Assembly: GCF_001953865.1 (NCBI RefSeq)
Contig: NZ_MQUQ01000021.1
Span: 124,001 to 188,000, forward strand
Source: Amycolatopsis coloradensis
Lineage (GTDB): Bacteria; Actinomycetota; Actinomycetes; Mycobacteriales; Pseudonocardiaceae
Direction of reading: 5' to 3'
DNA length: 64,000 bases
This document shows positions 23,384-30,645 of this stretch, piece after piece. Below the pieces are notes generated by a model. It did no database searches and was not told the DNA's origin. It saw only the letters and a list, made by a program, of their open reading frames with translations. The position numbers and the translations under genes were made by a program. The number at the start of each line of letters is the position of its first letter. The stretch's first letter is position 1.

Positions 23384-24784
23384 ATGACGGTGGCCGTGAC
23401 CCGTGAACGCAGGCGGGTGTGGCGGGCTTGGTACCTCTACGACTGGGCCAATTCGCCGTTCTATTCGTCGGTTATCACGGTGTTCGGAGCGCTCTATTTG
23501 AGCGAGATCGCGTCCGCGGATGCCAAGGCGAATTTCACCCTTAACGGGGACAGAGCGTGCACCGATTCGAGTGGAGCTTCGAGCACCCTTCAGAACTGTG
23601 ACGTCTTGTTGTTCGGGCTGCACTTCCCGGCGGGGTCGCTGTGGGGGTATCTGCTGTCCATCGCGACGGTGACGCAGGTGCTGGTGCTGCCGATCGCCGG
23701 CGCGATCGCGGACCGGAGCAGGCACAAGCGGCGGATCCTCGGCGGGTTCGCGTTCCTGGGCGCGGTGGCGTCGGCGCTGATGTTCTTCGTCTCGGGGACG
23801 AACTGGGAGGTCGGGGTCTGGACGTTCATCCTGGCCAACATCGGTTACGGCGGTGCGCTGGTCGTCTACTACTCGTTCCTGGTGGACATCGCGGAGCCTG
23901 ACGAGCGGGACGCGGTGTCGTCGAAGGGGTGGGCGTTCGGGTATCTCGGCGGTGGTTTGGCGCTCGCGCTCCAGCTGGGGTTCTTCATGGGGCACGAGGA
24001 CTTCGGGGTGAGCGAGGGGCTGGCCGTCCAGATCTGTTTCCTGACGTCGGGGATCTGGTGGGCGGTGTTCACGTTCCCGGCGGTGCGGGCTCTCCCCCAG
24101 ACTCATGTGCCGAAGTCGGCGGAGCGGGGGCTGTCGGTGTTGACGGCCGGGTTCAAGGAGTTGAAGCGGACGATCGGTGAGGCGAGGGCCTATCCGCTGA
24201 CGTTGGCGTTCCTGGGGAGTTACCTGGTCTTCACCGACGGGATCACGACGGTGGTGGCGGTGTCGGCGCAGTACGGCAAGGACGAGTTGAAGTACAGCAC
24301 TCAGGTGTTGATCGTCACGATTCTGGTGATCCAGTTCCTGGCGTACGCCGGGGCGATGATCCACGGGGCGATCGCGGCCCGGTTCGGGGCGAAGAAGACG
24401 ATCCTGGGGAGTCTGGTGGCCTGGGTGGCGGTGTTGTGCTTCGCGTTCTTCATCCAGGCGGGGCAGCCGTTGCAGTTCTACGCGGTGGCGGTCGGGATCG
24501 GGTTGGTGCTCGGTGGAACGAACGCGTTGTCGCGGTCGTTGTTCGGGCAGATGATCCCCGAGGGGAAGGACGCGCAGTACTTCTCGCTGTACGTGGTCGG
24601 CGAGCGGGGGACGTCGTGGCTCGGTCCGCTGTTGTTCGCCGCGGTCGGGCAGATCACCGGTTCGTTCCGGTACGCGATCATCGCGCTGGTGATCTTCTTC
24701 GTGCTCGGTTTCGTGTTCGTATGGCTGGTGCCGGTGCGCCGGGCGATCGAGGCGGCGGGCAACCGACCACCGGCGGTGCTGTGA
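23384..24784 (+). CDS. UMF1/Atg22-like MFS transporter
   Basis: 466 residues with about 12 hydrophobic segments. RRVWRAWYLYDWANSPFYSS is the UMF1 hallmark; AGAIADRSRHKRRIL is the MFS loop 2-3 motif; VVYYSFLVDIAEPDERDAVS and GTNALSRSLFGQMIPEGKDA are also family-specific. Substrates are not established for bacterial members; yeast Atg22 exports amino acids from the vacuole. CAGGAG lies about 7 nt before the ATG. Stands alone between the Rpf gene and the thymidine kinase. Confidence 0.9.
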   Translation: MTVAVTRERRRVWRAWYLYDWANSPFYSSVITVFGALYLSEIASADAKANFTLNGDRACTDSSGASSTLQNCDVLLFGLHFPAGSLWGYLLSIATVTQVLVLPIAGAIADRSRHKRRILGGFAFLGAVASALMFFVSGTNWEVGVWTFILANIGYGGALVVYYSFLVDIAEPDERDAVSSKGWAFGYLGGGLALALQLGFFMGHEDFGVSEGLAVQICFLTSGIWWAVFTFPAVRALPQTHVPKSAERGLSVLTAGFKELKRTIGEARAYPLTLAFLGSYLVFTDGITTVVAVSAQYGKDELKYSTQVLIVTILVIQFLAYAGAMIHGAIAARFGAKKTILGSLVAWVAVLCFAFFIQAGQPLQFYAVAVGIGLVLGGTNALSRSLFGQMIPEGKDAQYFSLYVVGERGTSWLGPLLFAAVGQITGSFRYAIIALVIFFVLGFVFVWLVPVRRAIEAAGNRPPAVL

Positions 24785-24900
24785 GGGCCTGTTGGCGGAG
24801 CTGATGATGTGCCTAAGGGCGACCAAACGCGTGAAACCGCCCGGCCGAAGGCCCCGCTATCGCGGTGGCAGGGCGCCCTGACAGACAATGAGGCGGGAGC

Positions 24901-25680
24901 GTGCCGATAGGGTCGAGCGTCGTGACCGTACTGAAGGAGAGTGGCCCGGACCCCACGGACGCGTTGTCGTCGGTGCCGGTGGCGGGTTCACGGCGGGGTG
25001 TGCCGGTCGTCGGGAAGTTGAAGTTCTGTTACGGGCCGATGGACTGCGGGAAATCGACGCTGGCGTTGCAGATCGACCACAACCACGCGCGGCAGGGTCG
25101 TCGCGGGATGGTGCTGGTGCGGCACGACCGGTCCGGTGAGCCGCAGATCACCAGCCGGATCGGGCTGACGCGCAAGGCGATCGAGGTGGGGAACGAGACC
25201 GATCTGCGGTTGCTGGTGCGGGAGCAGTGGGCGTCGGGGCGGCACGTGGACTACTTGATCGTCGACGAGGCGCAGTTCTTGTCGCCCGATCAGGTGGATC
25301 AGCTGGCTGAACTGGCCGATGACGTCCAGATCGACGTGTACTGCTTCGGGATCGCGACGGATTTCCGGAGCGTGTTGTTCCCGGGTGCGGCGCGGTTGTT
25401 CGAGTTGGCGGACGAGTTGCAGCCGGTTCAGGTCGAGGTGTTGTGCTGGTGCGGGCAGACGGGGCGGTTCAACGCGAGAGTGTCCGACGGCGAGGTGTTG
25501 CGGGCCGGGGACACCGTTGTGGTGGCGGATACCGAGCAGTTGCTAGTTGAATCTTCACCGATATCACGTTCCGAGGGTGAAATGAACACTGTCCGTTATC
25601 AGGTATTGTGCCGTCGACACTTTCGACTGGGCGACCTGGGGCCGACCTCGGCCCAACACGGTCAGTTACGGTTGACGTGA
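24901..25680 (+). CDS. tdk: TK1-type thymidine kinase
   Basis: 259 residues by the longest reading; GTG 24922 is an equally possible start. After about 38 leader residues, KLKFCYGPMDCGKSTLALQ contains the P-loop GPMDCGKST (about 46-54). LIVDEAQFLSPDQV is the Walker B/base region and VYCFGIATDFRSVLFPG the lasso precursor. Zinc ligands are in LCWCGQTGRFNAR and QVLCRRHF. It phosphorylates thymidine with ATP for dTMP salvage. The last 45 codons are visibly less GC-rich and include a rare TTA Leu codon at 25666-25668, unlike the rest of the gene. Confidence 0.9.
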   Translation: MPIGSSVVTVLKESGPDPTDALSSVPVAGSRRGVPVVGKLKFCYGPMDCGKSTLALQIDHNHARQGRRGMVLVRHDRSGEPQITSRIGLTRKAIEVGNETDLRLLVREQWASGRHVDYLIVDEAQFLSPDQVDQLAELADDVQIDVYCFGIATDFRSVLFPGAARLFELADELQPVQVEVLCWCGQTGRFNARVSDGEVLRAGDTVVVADTEQLLVESSPISRSEGEMNTVRYQVLCRRHFRLGDLGPTSAQHGQLRLT

Positions 25681-25823
25681 CAGGCGTACTACTAGCCCAT
25701 CTGGGGGATATCCGCACCAAGATGGCCGTATTGACGTCACGCCAGAGCGCGAAACCACTCCTACTAGGAGAAGCTGTTGCCACCGGGTGACGCAGCTCAT
25801 CGTGAGCAAGGACATGGTGTCCA

Positions 25824-25850
25824 GGGAATCTCCTGGCCCCCTTCGTCGTT
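25824..25850 (+). promoter_or_regulatory. Sigma-R-type promoter of rbpA
   Basis: GGGAAT (25824-25829), exactly 18 nt, then GTT (25848-25850) is a perfect match to the actinomycete thiol-stress sigma-R consensus GGGAAT-N18-GTT. It lies 57 nt before the rbpA start. rbpA is a known sigma-R target in Streptomyces, so sequence and context agree. Sigma-R itself is not in the window. Confidence 0.85.
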
Positions 25851-25854
25851 GCAT

Positions 25855-25871
25855 AGGGTGAGCATCACCCT
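25855..25871 (+). promoter_or_regulatory. Hairpin in the rbpA leader
   Basis: AGGGTGA GCA TCACCCT is a perfect 7-bp inverted repeat with a 3-nt loop. It lies 4 nt after the sigma-R -10 and so falls at or just after the expected transcript start. It could stabilise the 5' end, or be an operator for a second regulator. Confidence 0.5.
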
Positions 25872-25906
25872 GGCTCCACCCGGAGCTGACTGAAAGGACC
25901 CCCATC

Positions 25907-26254
25907 ATGGCCGACCGTGTTCTCCGTGGAAGCCGGCTGGGAGCGGTCAGCTACGAGACCGACCGCAACCACGACCTCGCGCCTCGGCGCACCGTGCGCT
26001 ACGCCTGCCCCAAGAACCACGAGTTCGAGGTGCCCTTCTCCGACGACGCCGAGATCCCCTCGGTGTGGGAGTGCAGGCTGCACGGCAGCGAGTCCGAGAT
26101 CGTGGACGGCGGACAGCCGGAGCAGAAGAAGGTCAAGCCCCCGAGGACGCACTGGGACATGCTCCTGGAGCGCCGCTCGATTCCGGAGCTCGAAGATCTG
26201 CTCAACGAACGTCTCGCCGAGCTGAAGGGACGCAGGACCACCCGGTCCGCCTGA
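25907..26254 (+). CDS. rbpA: RNA polymerase-binding protein RbpA
   Basis: 115 residues, full length for the family. MADRVLRGSRLGAVSYETDR is the N-terminal tail and core start, ARRTVRYACPKNHEFEVPFS plus VWECRLHG is the zinc/core domain (Cys, His, Cys), and KPPRTHWDMLLERRSIPELE is the basic linker and sigma-interaction domain. It binds the RNA polymerase beta' subunit and group I/II sigma factors to stabilise open complexes. GAAAGGA precedes the ATG. A sigma-R promoter is upstream and a strong terminator lies 36 nt downstream, so it is monocistronic. Confidence 0.98.
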   Translation: MADRVLRGSRLGAVSYETDRNHDLAPRRTVRYACPKNHEFEVPFSDDAEIPSVWECRLHGSESEIVDGGQPEQKKVKPPRTHWDMLLERRSIPELEDLLNERLAELKGRRTTRSA

Positions 26255-26290
26255 CGCACGGCCAAGTAGCTAGCCCCACCACGAACACGG

Positions 26291-26325
26291 CGAAGCCCCC
26301 GCGACCTCCCTTCGCGGGGGCTTCG
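26291..26325 (+). terminator. rbpA terminator
   Basis: CGAAGCCCCCGCG (26291-26303) pairs perfectly with CGCGGGGGCTTCG (26313-26325) around a 9-nt loop, 36 nt after the rbpA stop. Confidence 0.85.
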
Positions 26326-26423
26326 TCATGTCTCGGCTGTGCCGGGGCGGCTTGAGACCGGCGCGACCACGGCGCGTGTGCGCAGACGGACGACCCGCGC
26401 CCGGCCGGGCGGGCTACGCGGCA

Positions 26424-26472
26424 TGGCGCCAAGGCCAGCCCCGCGATCCGGGCGGTGCTGGCCTTGGCGCCA
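26424..26472 (-). terminator. Terminator of the SDR/sigma operon
   Basis: Perfect 16-nt arms TGGCGCCAAGGCCAGC (26424-26439) and its complement (26457-26472), 17-nt loop, 10 nt past the SDR stop on the minus strand. Confidence 0.8.
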
Positions 26473-26482
26473 GGCTGCTTGG

Positions 26483-27268
26483 TCAGCTCGGGTACATGCT
26501 GGTCACGTTGACGAACGTGCCGGTGATCCCCATGGCGTCGTCGGAAGCGAGGAACGCCAGCGTGGCGGCGACCTCGGCGAGGCGCGGTGAACGCTTGGTC
26601 ATCCGGGCCTCCGTGAGACCGGCGAGGATGTTCTCCATCATCTCCGGGCTCGCCGGCAGCTGGTTGTTGACGGCGGAGAGCTTTTCGGGGGTGAAGGTCT
26701 CCGGGATGCCCGCGACCCAGATGCCGAGCGCGCGGACGCCGTGCGGTCCGATCTCGACGGCGAGATTGCGGATGTAGGTGTCCAGCGCGGCGTCGATCGA
26801 GCCGGTCGCGCCCATCATCGGACTGCCCTGTGCGGAGCCGCTGTCGAGGGCGAGGATGACGCCGGAGCCCTGGGTGATCATGTGCCGGGCGGCCGCGCGG
26901 GCGGTGATGAAGTTGGTCGTGATGCCGGTGGTGATCGGGCGGACGAAGTCCTCGACCGACATCTCCGCGAGCGGGATGCCCTGGATGTCGCCACGCGGGA
27001 CGAGGTTGAGGGAGATGTCGAGGCTGCCGGCCTCAGCCACGACGGACGCCGCGTGCGCGTCGACCGCGGTCTCGTCCAAGCCGTCGACGACGGCGACTTC
27101 GGCCAGTCCCCCGGTCTCCTTGATCTCGTCGGCGAGTTTCGTCAGCGCCGGTTCGTGGCGCCCGGTGAGGAAGACACGGGCGCCCCGCGCGGCGAATTCC
27201 CTGGCGACACCGCCGCCGATCGATCCACCGGCGCCGTAGATGACCGCGTTCTTGTCCTGGAGGCTCAT
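26483..27268 (-). CDS. SDR-like protein lacking the catalytic Tyr-Lys pair
   Basis: 261 residues starting MSLQDKNAVIYGAGGSIGGG; AAGGAA lies upstream. The nucleotide-binding motif YGAGGSIGGGVA and VFLTGRHEPAL are SDR-like. Where YxxxK is expected after the conserved Ser (ILALDSGSAQGSP), the sequence reads MMGATGSIDAALDTYIRNLA, with neither Tyr nor Lys in register. It is therefore an atypical SDR, perhaps NAD(P)-binding but not a standard oxidoreductase. It follows the ECF sigma gene by 69 nt and probably belongs to its operon. Confidence 0.85.
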   Translation of the reverse strand: MSLQDKNAVIYGAGGSIGGGVAREFAARGARVFLTGRHEPALTKLADEIKETGGLAEVAVVDGLDETAVDAHAASVVAEAGSLDISLNLVPRGDIQGIPLAEMSVEDFVRPITTGITTNFITARAAARHMITQGSGVILALDSGSAQGSPMMGATGSIDAALDTYIRNLAVEIGPHGVRALGIWVAGIPETFTPEKLSAVNNQLPASPEMMENILAGLTEARMTKRSPRLAEVAATLAFLASDDAMGITGTFVNVTSMYPS

Positions 27269-27337
27269 GAGGGTGTTCCTTCCGTTTGGTTGGGTTCGAT
27301 CGTTGAGACGCGGAAGGAGCGTGGATCTCATCGGTCC

Positions 27338-28630
27338 TCAGGTGATCGTGAGTGGCAGGCCGAACGCGGGGAATAGATGCGGTTCGAACGCGGTGATCTC
27401 CGCGACTTTCCCGTCCTCGATCCGCAGCACGTCGAGGACCTGTGCCCGGTAGATCCGGGTGCCCGGCCGCCGGACGTAGCCCGCCGCGGCGGGGAGCCGG
27501 TTGGCGATGGCCGGGAGGTGTTTCCATTCGCCGAAGTACGCCGGTGACGCGGGGTCGAAGGACTCGGCGACGAAGTTGAGGAAGACGTCGCGGCCGGAGA
27601 ACCACAGCGGGTTCGGCGGCATCGTGACCAGTACGTCTTCCCTGAGCAGCTCGGCCATCACCCGGCTGTCGCCGCTGCCGGTGGCGGCGGCCATGTAGCG
27701 CCGCAGGATCACCTGCTCCTCCTCGGTCGGCTGGGCCGTCCGTGCCCAGTCGGTGCGGCGTTCCGGCAGGCGTTGGCGCAGGGTGGGCCGGGCCCGCTGG
27801 AGTGCGCTGGTGACCGACGCGACGGTGGTTTCCAGCAGTTCGGCGGTCTCCGCGGCCTTCCAGCCGAGGACGTCGTTGAGGATCACCACGGCCCGCTGTC
27901 TCGGCGGGAGGTGCTGGATGGCGGCGAGGAAGACCAGCTCCATCGTTTCCCTGGTCTCCGCGATCTCACCGGGTTCGGCTTCCGCCGAGGCGAGCTGGCT
28001 GTCCGGGAAGGGTTGCAGCCAGGGCATGAACTGGGGTGGTTCGCCCTGCTGGTCGACGCCGGGCAGCTGGTCGTAGGGGCGCGGGCTTCGCTTGGTGCGC
28101 CGCAGGAAATCGAGACAGGTGTTGGTGGCGATCCGGTAGAGCCAGGCACGGAAACTCGACCGGCCTTCGAAGCCTTCGCGGCCACGCCAGGCCCGGAGGA
28201 AGGTCTCCTGAACCAGGTCTTCCGCGTCGTCGTACGAGCCGACCATGCGGTAGCAGTGGACGCGCAGCTCTCGCTGGTGCTGCTCGATCTTCCCGGCGAA
28301 GGCGACCTCGTCCAGCGTTTCCGTCACGGGGGCAGGCGTGACGTTTTCCTCCTTGCCCCGCAGAGCGAGCTGGGCGATCCGCCGCAACCTGCCGACGTCC
28401 GAAGTGAGTGCGGTGAGGTCGGCGAAGAAGGTGTCCGACGGTCGAGGTGTCAGGCGGTTCGCGACGCGGCCGACTTCGGCGATGAGGGTTTCCACGTCCG
28501 GGGTGGGGTCGTGCCGTGACCGGTAGGCCCGCTGGCGGCACGCGGCCGAGCAATAGAGGGCCGCACGTCCGCGCGAACCCGCCTTCGACGGCAGCGGCCC
28601 GCCGCACATTCCGCAGACCTTTCCGGTCAC
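27338..28630 (-). CDS. ECF sigma factor with SnoaL-like C-terminus fused to an N-terminal zinc finger
   Basis: 430 residues by the longest reading (GTG 28630). Residues 1-95 hold a zinc finger (CGMCGGPLPSKAG, then YCSAACRQRAYRSR) and a helical stretch. Residues about 105-175 are sigma region 2 (RELRVHCYRMVGSYDDAEDL, SFRAWLYRIATNTCLDFL), about 230-290 region 4 (LPPRQRAVVILNDVLGWKAA). The rest is a SnoaL/NTF2-like domain (YMAAATGSGDSRVMAELL) typical of SigJ-like ECF factors. An in-frame GTG at 28327 (residue 102), with AAGGAGGA about 20 nt upstream, would give the usual 329-residue sigma factor on its own. So this may be a true fusion or two overlapping in-frame products. Confidence 0.88.
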   Translation of the reverse strand: MTGKVCGMCGGPLPSKAGSRGRAALYCSAACRQRAYRSRHDPTPDVETLIAEVGRVANRLTPRPSDTFFADLTALTSDVGRLRRIAQLALRGKEENVTPAPVTETLDEVAFAGKIEQHQRELRVHCYRMVGSYDDAEDLVQETFLRAWRGREGFEGRSSFRAWLYRIATNTCLDFLRRTKRSPRPYDQLPGVDQQGEPPQFMPWLQPFPDSQLASAEAEPGEIAETRETMELVFLAAIQHLPPRQRAVVILNDVLGWKAAETAELLETTVASVTSALQRARPTLRQRLPERRTDWARTAQPTEEEQVILRRYMAAATGSGDSRVMAELLREDVLVTMPPNPLWFSGRDVFLNFVAESFDPASPAYFGEWKHLPAIANRLPAAAGYVRRPGTRIYRAQVLDVLRIEDGKVAEITAFEPHLFPAFGLPLTIT

Positions 28631-28674
28631 GGCTCACCTTCCCCCAGAAACGTCACACGCGATCGAGTTACGCA

Positions 28675-29049
28675 TTATGCGGCTTGGTAGCCCGGGATGT
28701 CCTCGACACGGTGGTATACGGCGAGTCCTCGGGAGAGTGCGATGGCGACGTCCTGGTCGGCGCCGGTGGAGTCCCCCGGCAGGCGCAGGACGGCGTCGCA
28801 GTGGTGCAGCAACCTGTCGGCTGTCGGGTACATGACCTCCTTGGCGACCGGGTCGGCCACGGTCTTCCCGCCGGCTCCGCGCAGCACCGGGAGCGCGACC
28901 CATTCGCCGATCATCGGCACGTGGCCGCTGCGGAAGATCGGCCAGGCGGCCTCTTCGAGCCGGGCGAGGTTGCGGGCGAGAAGTTCGGGGTCGTCGCCGG
29001 TGCCGGAGCGGAACGGGCCGGCGATGAGGATCATCAGAGGTTTGGTCAT
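28675..29049 (-). CDS. DUF4406 / nucleoside deoxyribosyltransferase-like protein
   Basis: 124 residues starting MTKPLMILIAGPFRSGTGDD. The N-terminal IAGPF, then NLARLEEAAWPIFRSGHVPM, GEWVALPVLR and CDAVLRLPGDSTGADQDVA are the DUF4406 layout, a fold related to nucleoside 2-deoxyribosyltransferases. Substrate unknown. It is divergent from the DeoR regulator with a 51-nt gap, so it is a likely regulated neighbour. Confidence 0.75.
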   Translation of the reverse strand: MTKPLMILIAGPFRSGTGDDPELLARNLARLEEAAWPIFRSGHVPMIGEWVALPVLRGAGGKTVADPVAKEVMYPTADRLLHHCDAVLRLPGDSTGADQDVAIALSRGLAVYHRVEDIPGYQAA

Positions 29050-29100
29050 GCGGCGGAGCCTAATGTGCAACAATCGGCAAGAACAAGGAGGATCGTGCAA

Positions 29101-29898
29101 ATGTTGGCTGCGCAACGTCGAGACCTGTTGCTCGAACGTCTGAAGACCGAAGGCCGGATCGTGGCCAAAGACCTCGCCGTCGAACTCGGCGTGTCTGAGG
29201 ACAGTATTCGCCGTGACCTGCGAGAACTCGCGGAGGCCGGGCTCTGTCAGCGGGTATACGGCGGAGCGCTGCCGATCTCCCCCGCCACCGCGGACTACGC
29301 GACCCGCATGGCGGTCAGCGTCGCGGGCAAGGAACGGATCGCGAAACGTGCAGCAGCGTTGATCCGGCTGGGGTCGACCGCCATCCTCGACGGCGGCACG
29401 ACCGCGCTCGCCCTGGCGAAGGCGCTTCCGGTCGACCTCGAAGCGACGATCGTCACACACAGCCCCACGGTGGCGGCCGCGCTCGTCACGCATCCGAAGG
29501 TCGAGGTGTTCCTGATCGGCGGACGGCTCTTCAAGCACTCCGCCGTCACCTGTGGCGCGGCCGCGGCGGAGGCGGCCGAGGGAATCAACGCCGACCTGTT
29601 CTTCCTCGGCGTCACCGGCGTGCATCCCGAGACCGGGCTCACGACCGGCGACTCGGACGAGGCCGCGATGAAACGCACGCTCGCCAAACGGGCCGCCGAC
29701 ACCTACGTGCTGGCGAGTTCGGAGAAGATCGGCGCGGCCTCGCCGTTCACCGTGCTCCCCCTGTCCGACATCGCCGGCGTGATCACCGACGCGGCGCCGG
29801 ACGAACCGACGGTGAAGGAACTGGGGAAGCTGGGGGTGAGTGTGCTGGGGGTCAGCCCTTCTTGGCCAGCCCGCGAAGCTGCTGCCAGCGACGCTTGA
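29101..29898 (+). CDS. DeoR-family transcriptional regulator
   Basis: 265 residues starting MLAAQRRDLLLERLKTEGRI; AAGGAGG at 29085-29091 gives ideal spacing to ATG 29101. The DeoR helix-turn-helix is VAKDLAVELGVSEDSIRRDL. The sugar-phosphate sensor domain follows: ILDGGTTALALAKAL, VFLIGGRLFKHSAVTCG, DLFFLGVTGVHPETGLTTGD. Such regulators sense a phosphorylated sugar. The words GTGCAAC, GTGCAAA and GCGCAAC recur around the start (about 29065, 29095, 29111) and may be operator repeats. The end overlaps ppm by 47 nt, antisense. Confidence 0.92.
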   Translation: MLAAQRRDLLLERLKTEGRIVAKDLAVELGVSEDSIRRDLRELAEAGLCQRVYGGALPISPATADYATRMAVSVAGKERIAKRAAALIRLGSTAILDGGTTALALAKALPVDLEATIVTHSPTVAAALVTHPKVEVFLIGGRLFKHSAVTCGAAAAEAAEGINADLFFLGVTGVHPETGLTTGDSDEAAMKRTLAKRAADTYVLASSEKIGAASPFTVLPLSDIAGVITDAAPDEPTVKELGKLGVSVLGVSPSWPAREAAASDA

Positions 29899-30619
29899 TG
29901 CCCCACATCCCGACCATGACGATCGCCTCGCGCACGACCGAACCGCTCATCTTCGACTGACCGACCTCGCGTTCGGTGAAGGTGATCGGCACTTCGACGA
30001 CCTCGAATCCGGCGAGCTTCGTCCGGAACGCCAGGTCGATCTGGAAGCAGTAGCCGCGCGAGGCGATCTCGTCGAGCGCGAGCTTCTCCAGCACGGTCCG
30101 CCGGTACGCGCGGAAGCCTGCGGTGATGTCGTTGATCTTCATGCCGAGTGCGACCTTCGCGTAGAAGTTCGCCACCCAGGACAGCGCCTTGCGCCGGAAC
30201 GGCCAGTTCACCGTGCTGCCGCCGGGAACGTAGCGGGAGCCGATGGACAGGTCCGCGTCCTCGAGGGCCGCCAGTACCCGGGGCAGATCCTCCGGCGCGT
30301 GCGAGCCGTCGGCGTCCATCTCGACGATGGTGGCGTAATCACGGGCGAGACCCCAGCGGAATCCGGCGACGTACGCGGCGCCGAGGCCGGCCTTCTCGGT
30401 CCGGTGCATGACCTGGATCCGCTCGTCAGCCTTCGCGAGCTCGTCGGCGACGTCGCCGGTCCCGTCCGGGCTGCCGTCGTCGACGACGAGGGCGTGCACG
30501 TCCGGGAGTGCCTTGAGCAGGCGTTCCAGGATCGGGCCGATGTTCTCCCGCTCGTTGTACGTCGGGACCACCACCAGCACCGGGTCGATTTCCTGGGCCC
30601 CCCGTGGCGCCTGCGCCAT
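29852..30619 (-). CDS. ppm1: Polyprenol monophosphomannose synthase
   Basis: 255 residues. GT2 fold: VLVVVPTYNERENIGPILER, ALVVDDGSPDGTGDVA, TEKAGLGAAYVAGFRWGL, and the metal-binding VEMDADGSHAPEDLP; SIGSRYVPGGSTVNWPFRR and DITAGFRAYRR are DPM-synthase specific. It transfers mannose from GDP-mannose to polyprenyl phosphate for protein O-mannosylation and lipoglycans. In M. tuberculosis this domain is fused to Lnt; here it is a separate gene 26 nt downstream of lnt. Confidence 0.93.
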   Translation of the reverse strand: MAQAPRGAQEIDPVLVVVPTYNERENIGPILERLLKALPDVHALVVDDGSPDGTGDVADELAKADERIQVMHRTEKAGLGAAYVAGFRWGLARDYATIVEMDADGSHAPEDLPRVLAALEDADLSIGSRYVPGGSTVNWPFRRKALSWVANFYAKVALGMKINDITAGFRAYRRTVLEKLALDEIASRGYCFQIDLAFRTKLAGFEVVEVPITFTEREVGQSKMSGSVVREAIVMVGMWGIKRRWQQLRGLAKKG

Positions 30620-30645
30620 CCGCTTTTCCTCCGTGTTCCGGCGGG

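Noticed and set aside
24785..24900. Imperfect GC-rich repeats between the transporter and thymidine kinase, considered as tRNA or terminator
   Set aside because: No cloverleaf or CCA-adjacent acceptor stem can be drawn, and the complementary segments are too imperfect to call a hairpin.
28671..28681. CGCATTATGCG palindrome resembling the ATTATGCAT words near the recombinase
   Set aside because: It coincides with the stop codon and last codons of the DUF4406 gene and is only 11 bp; probably chance.
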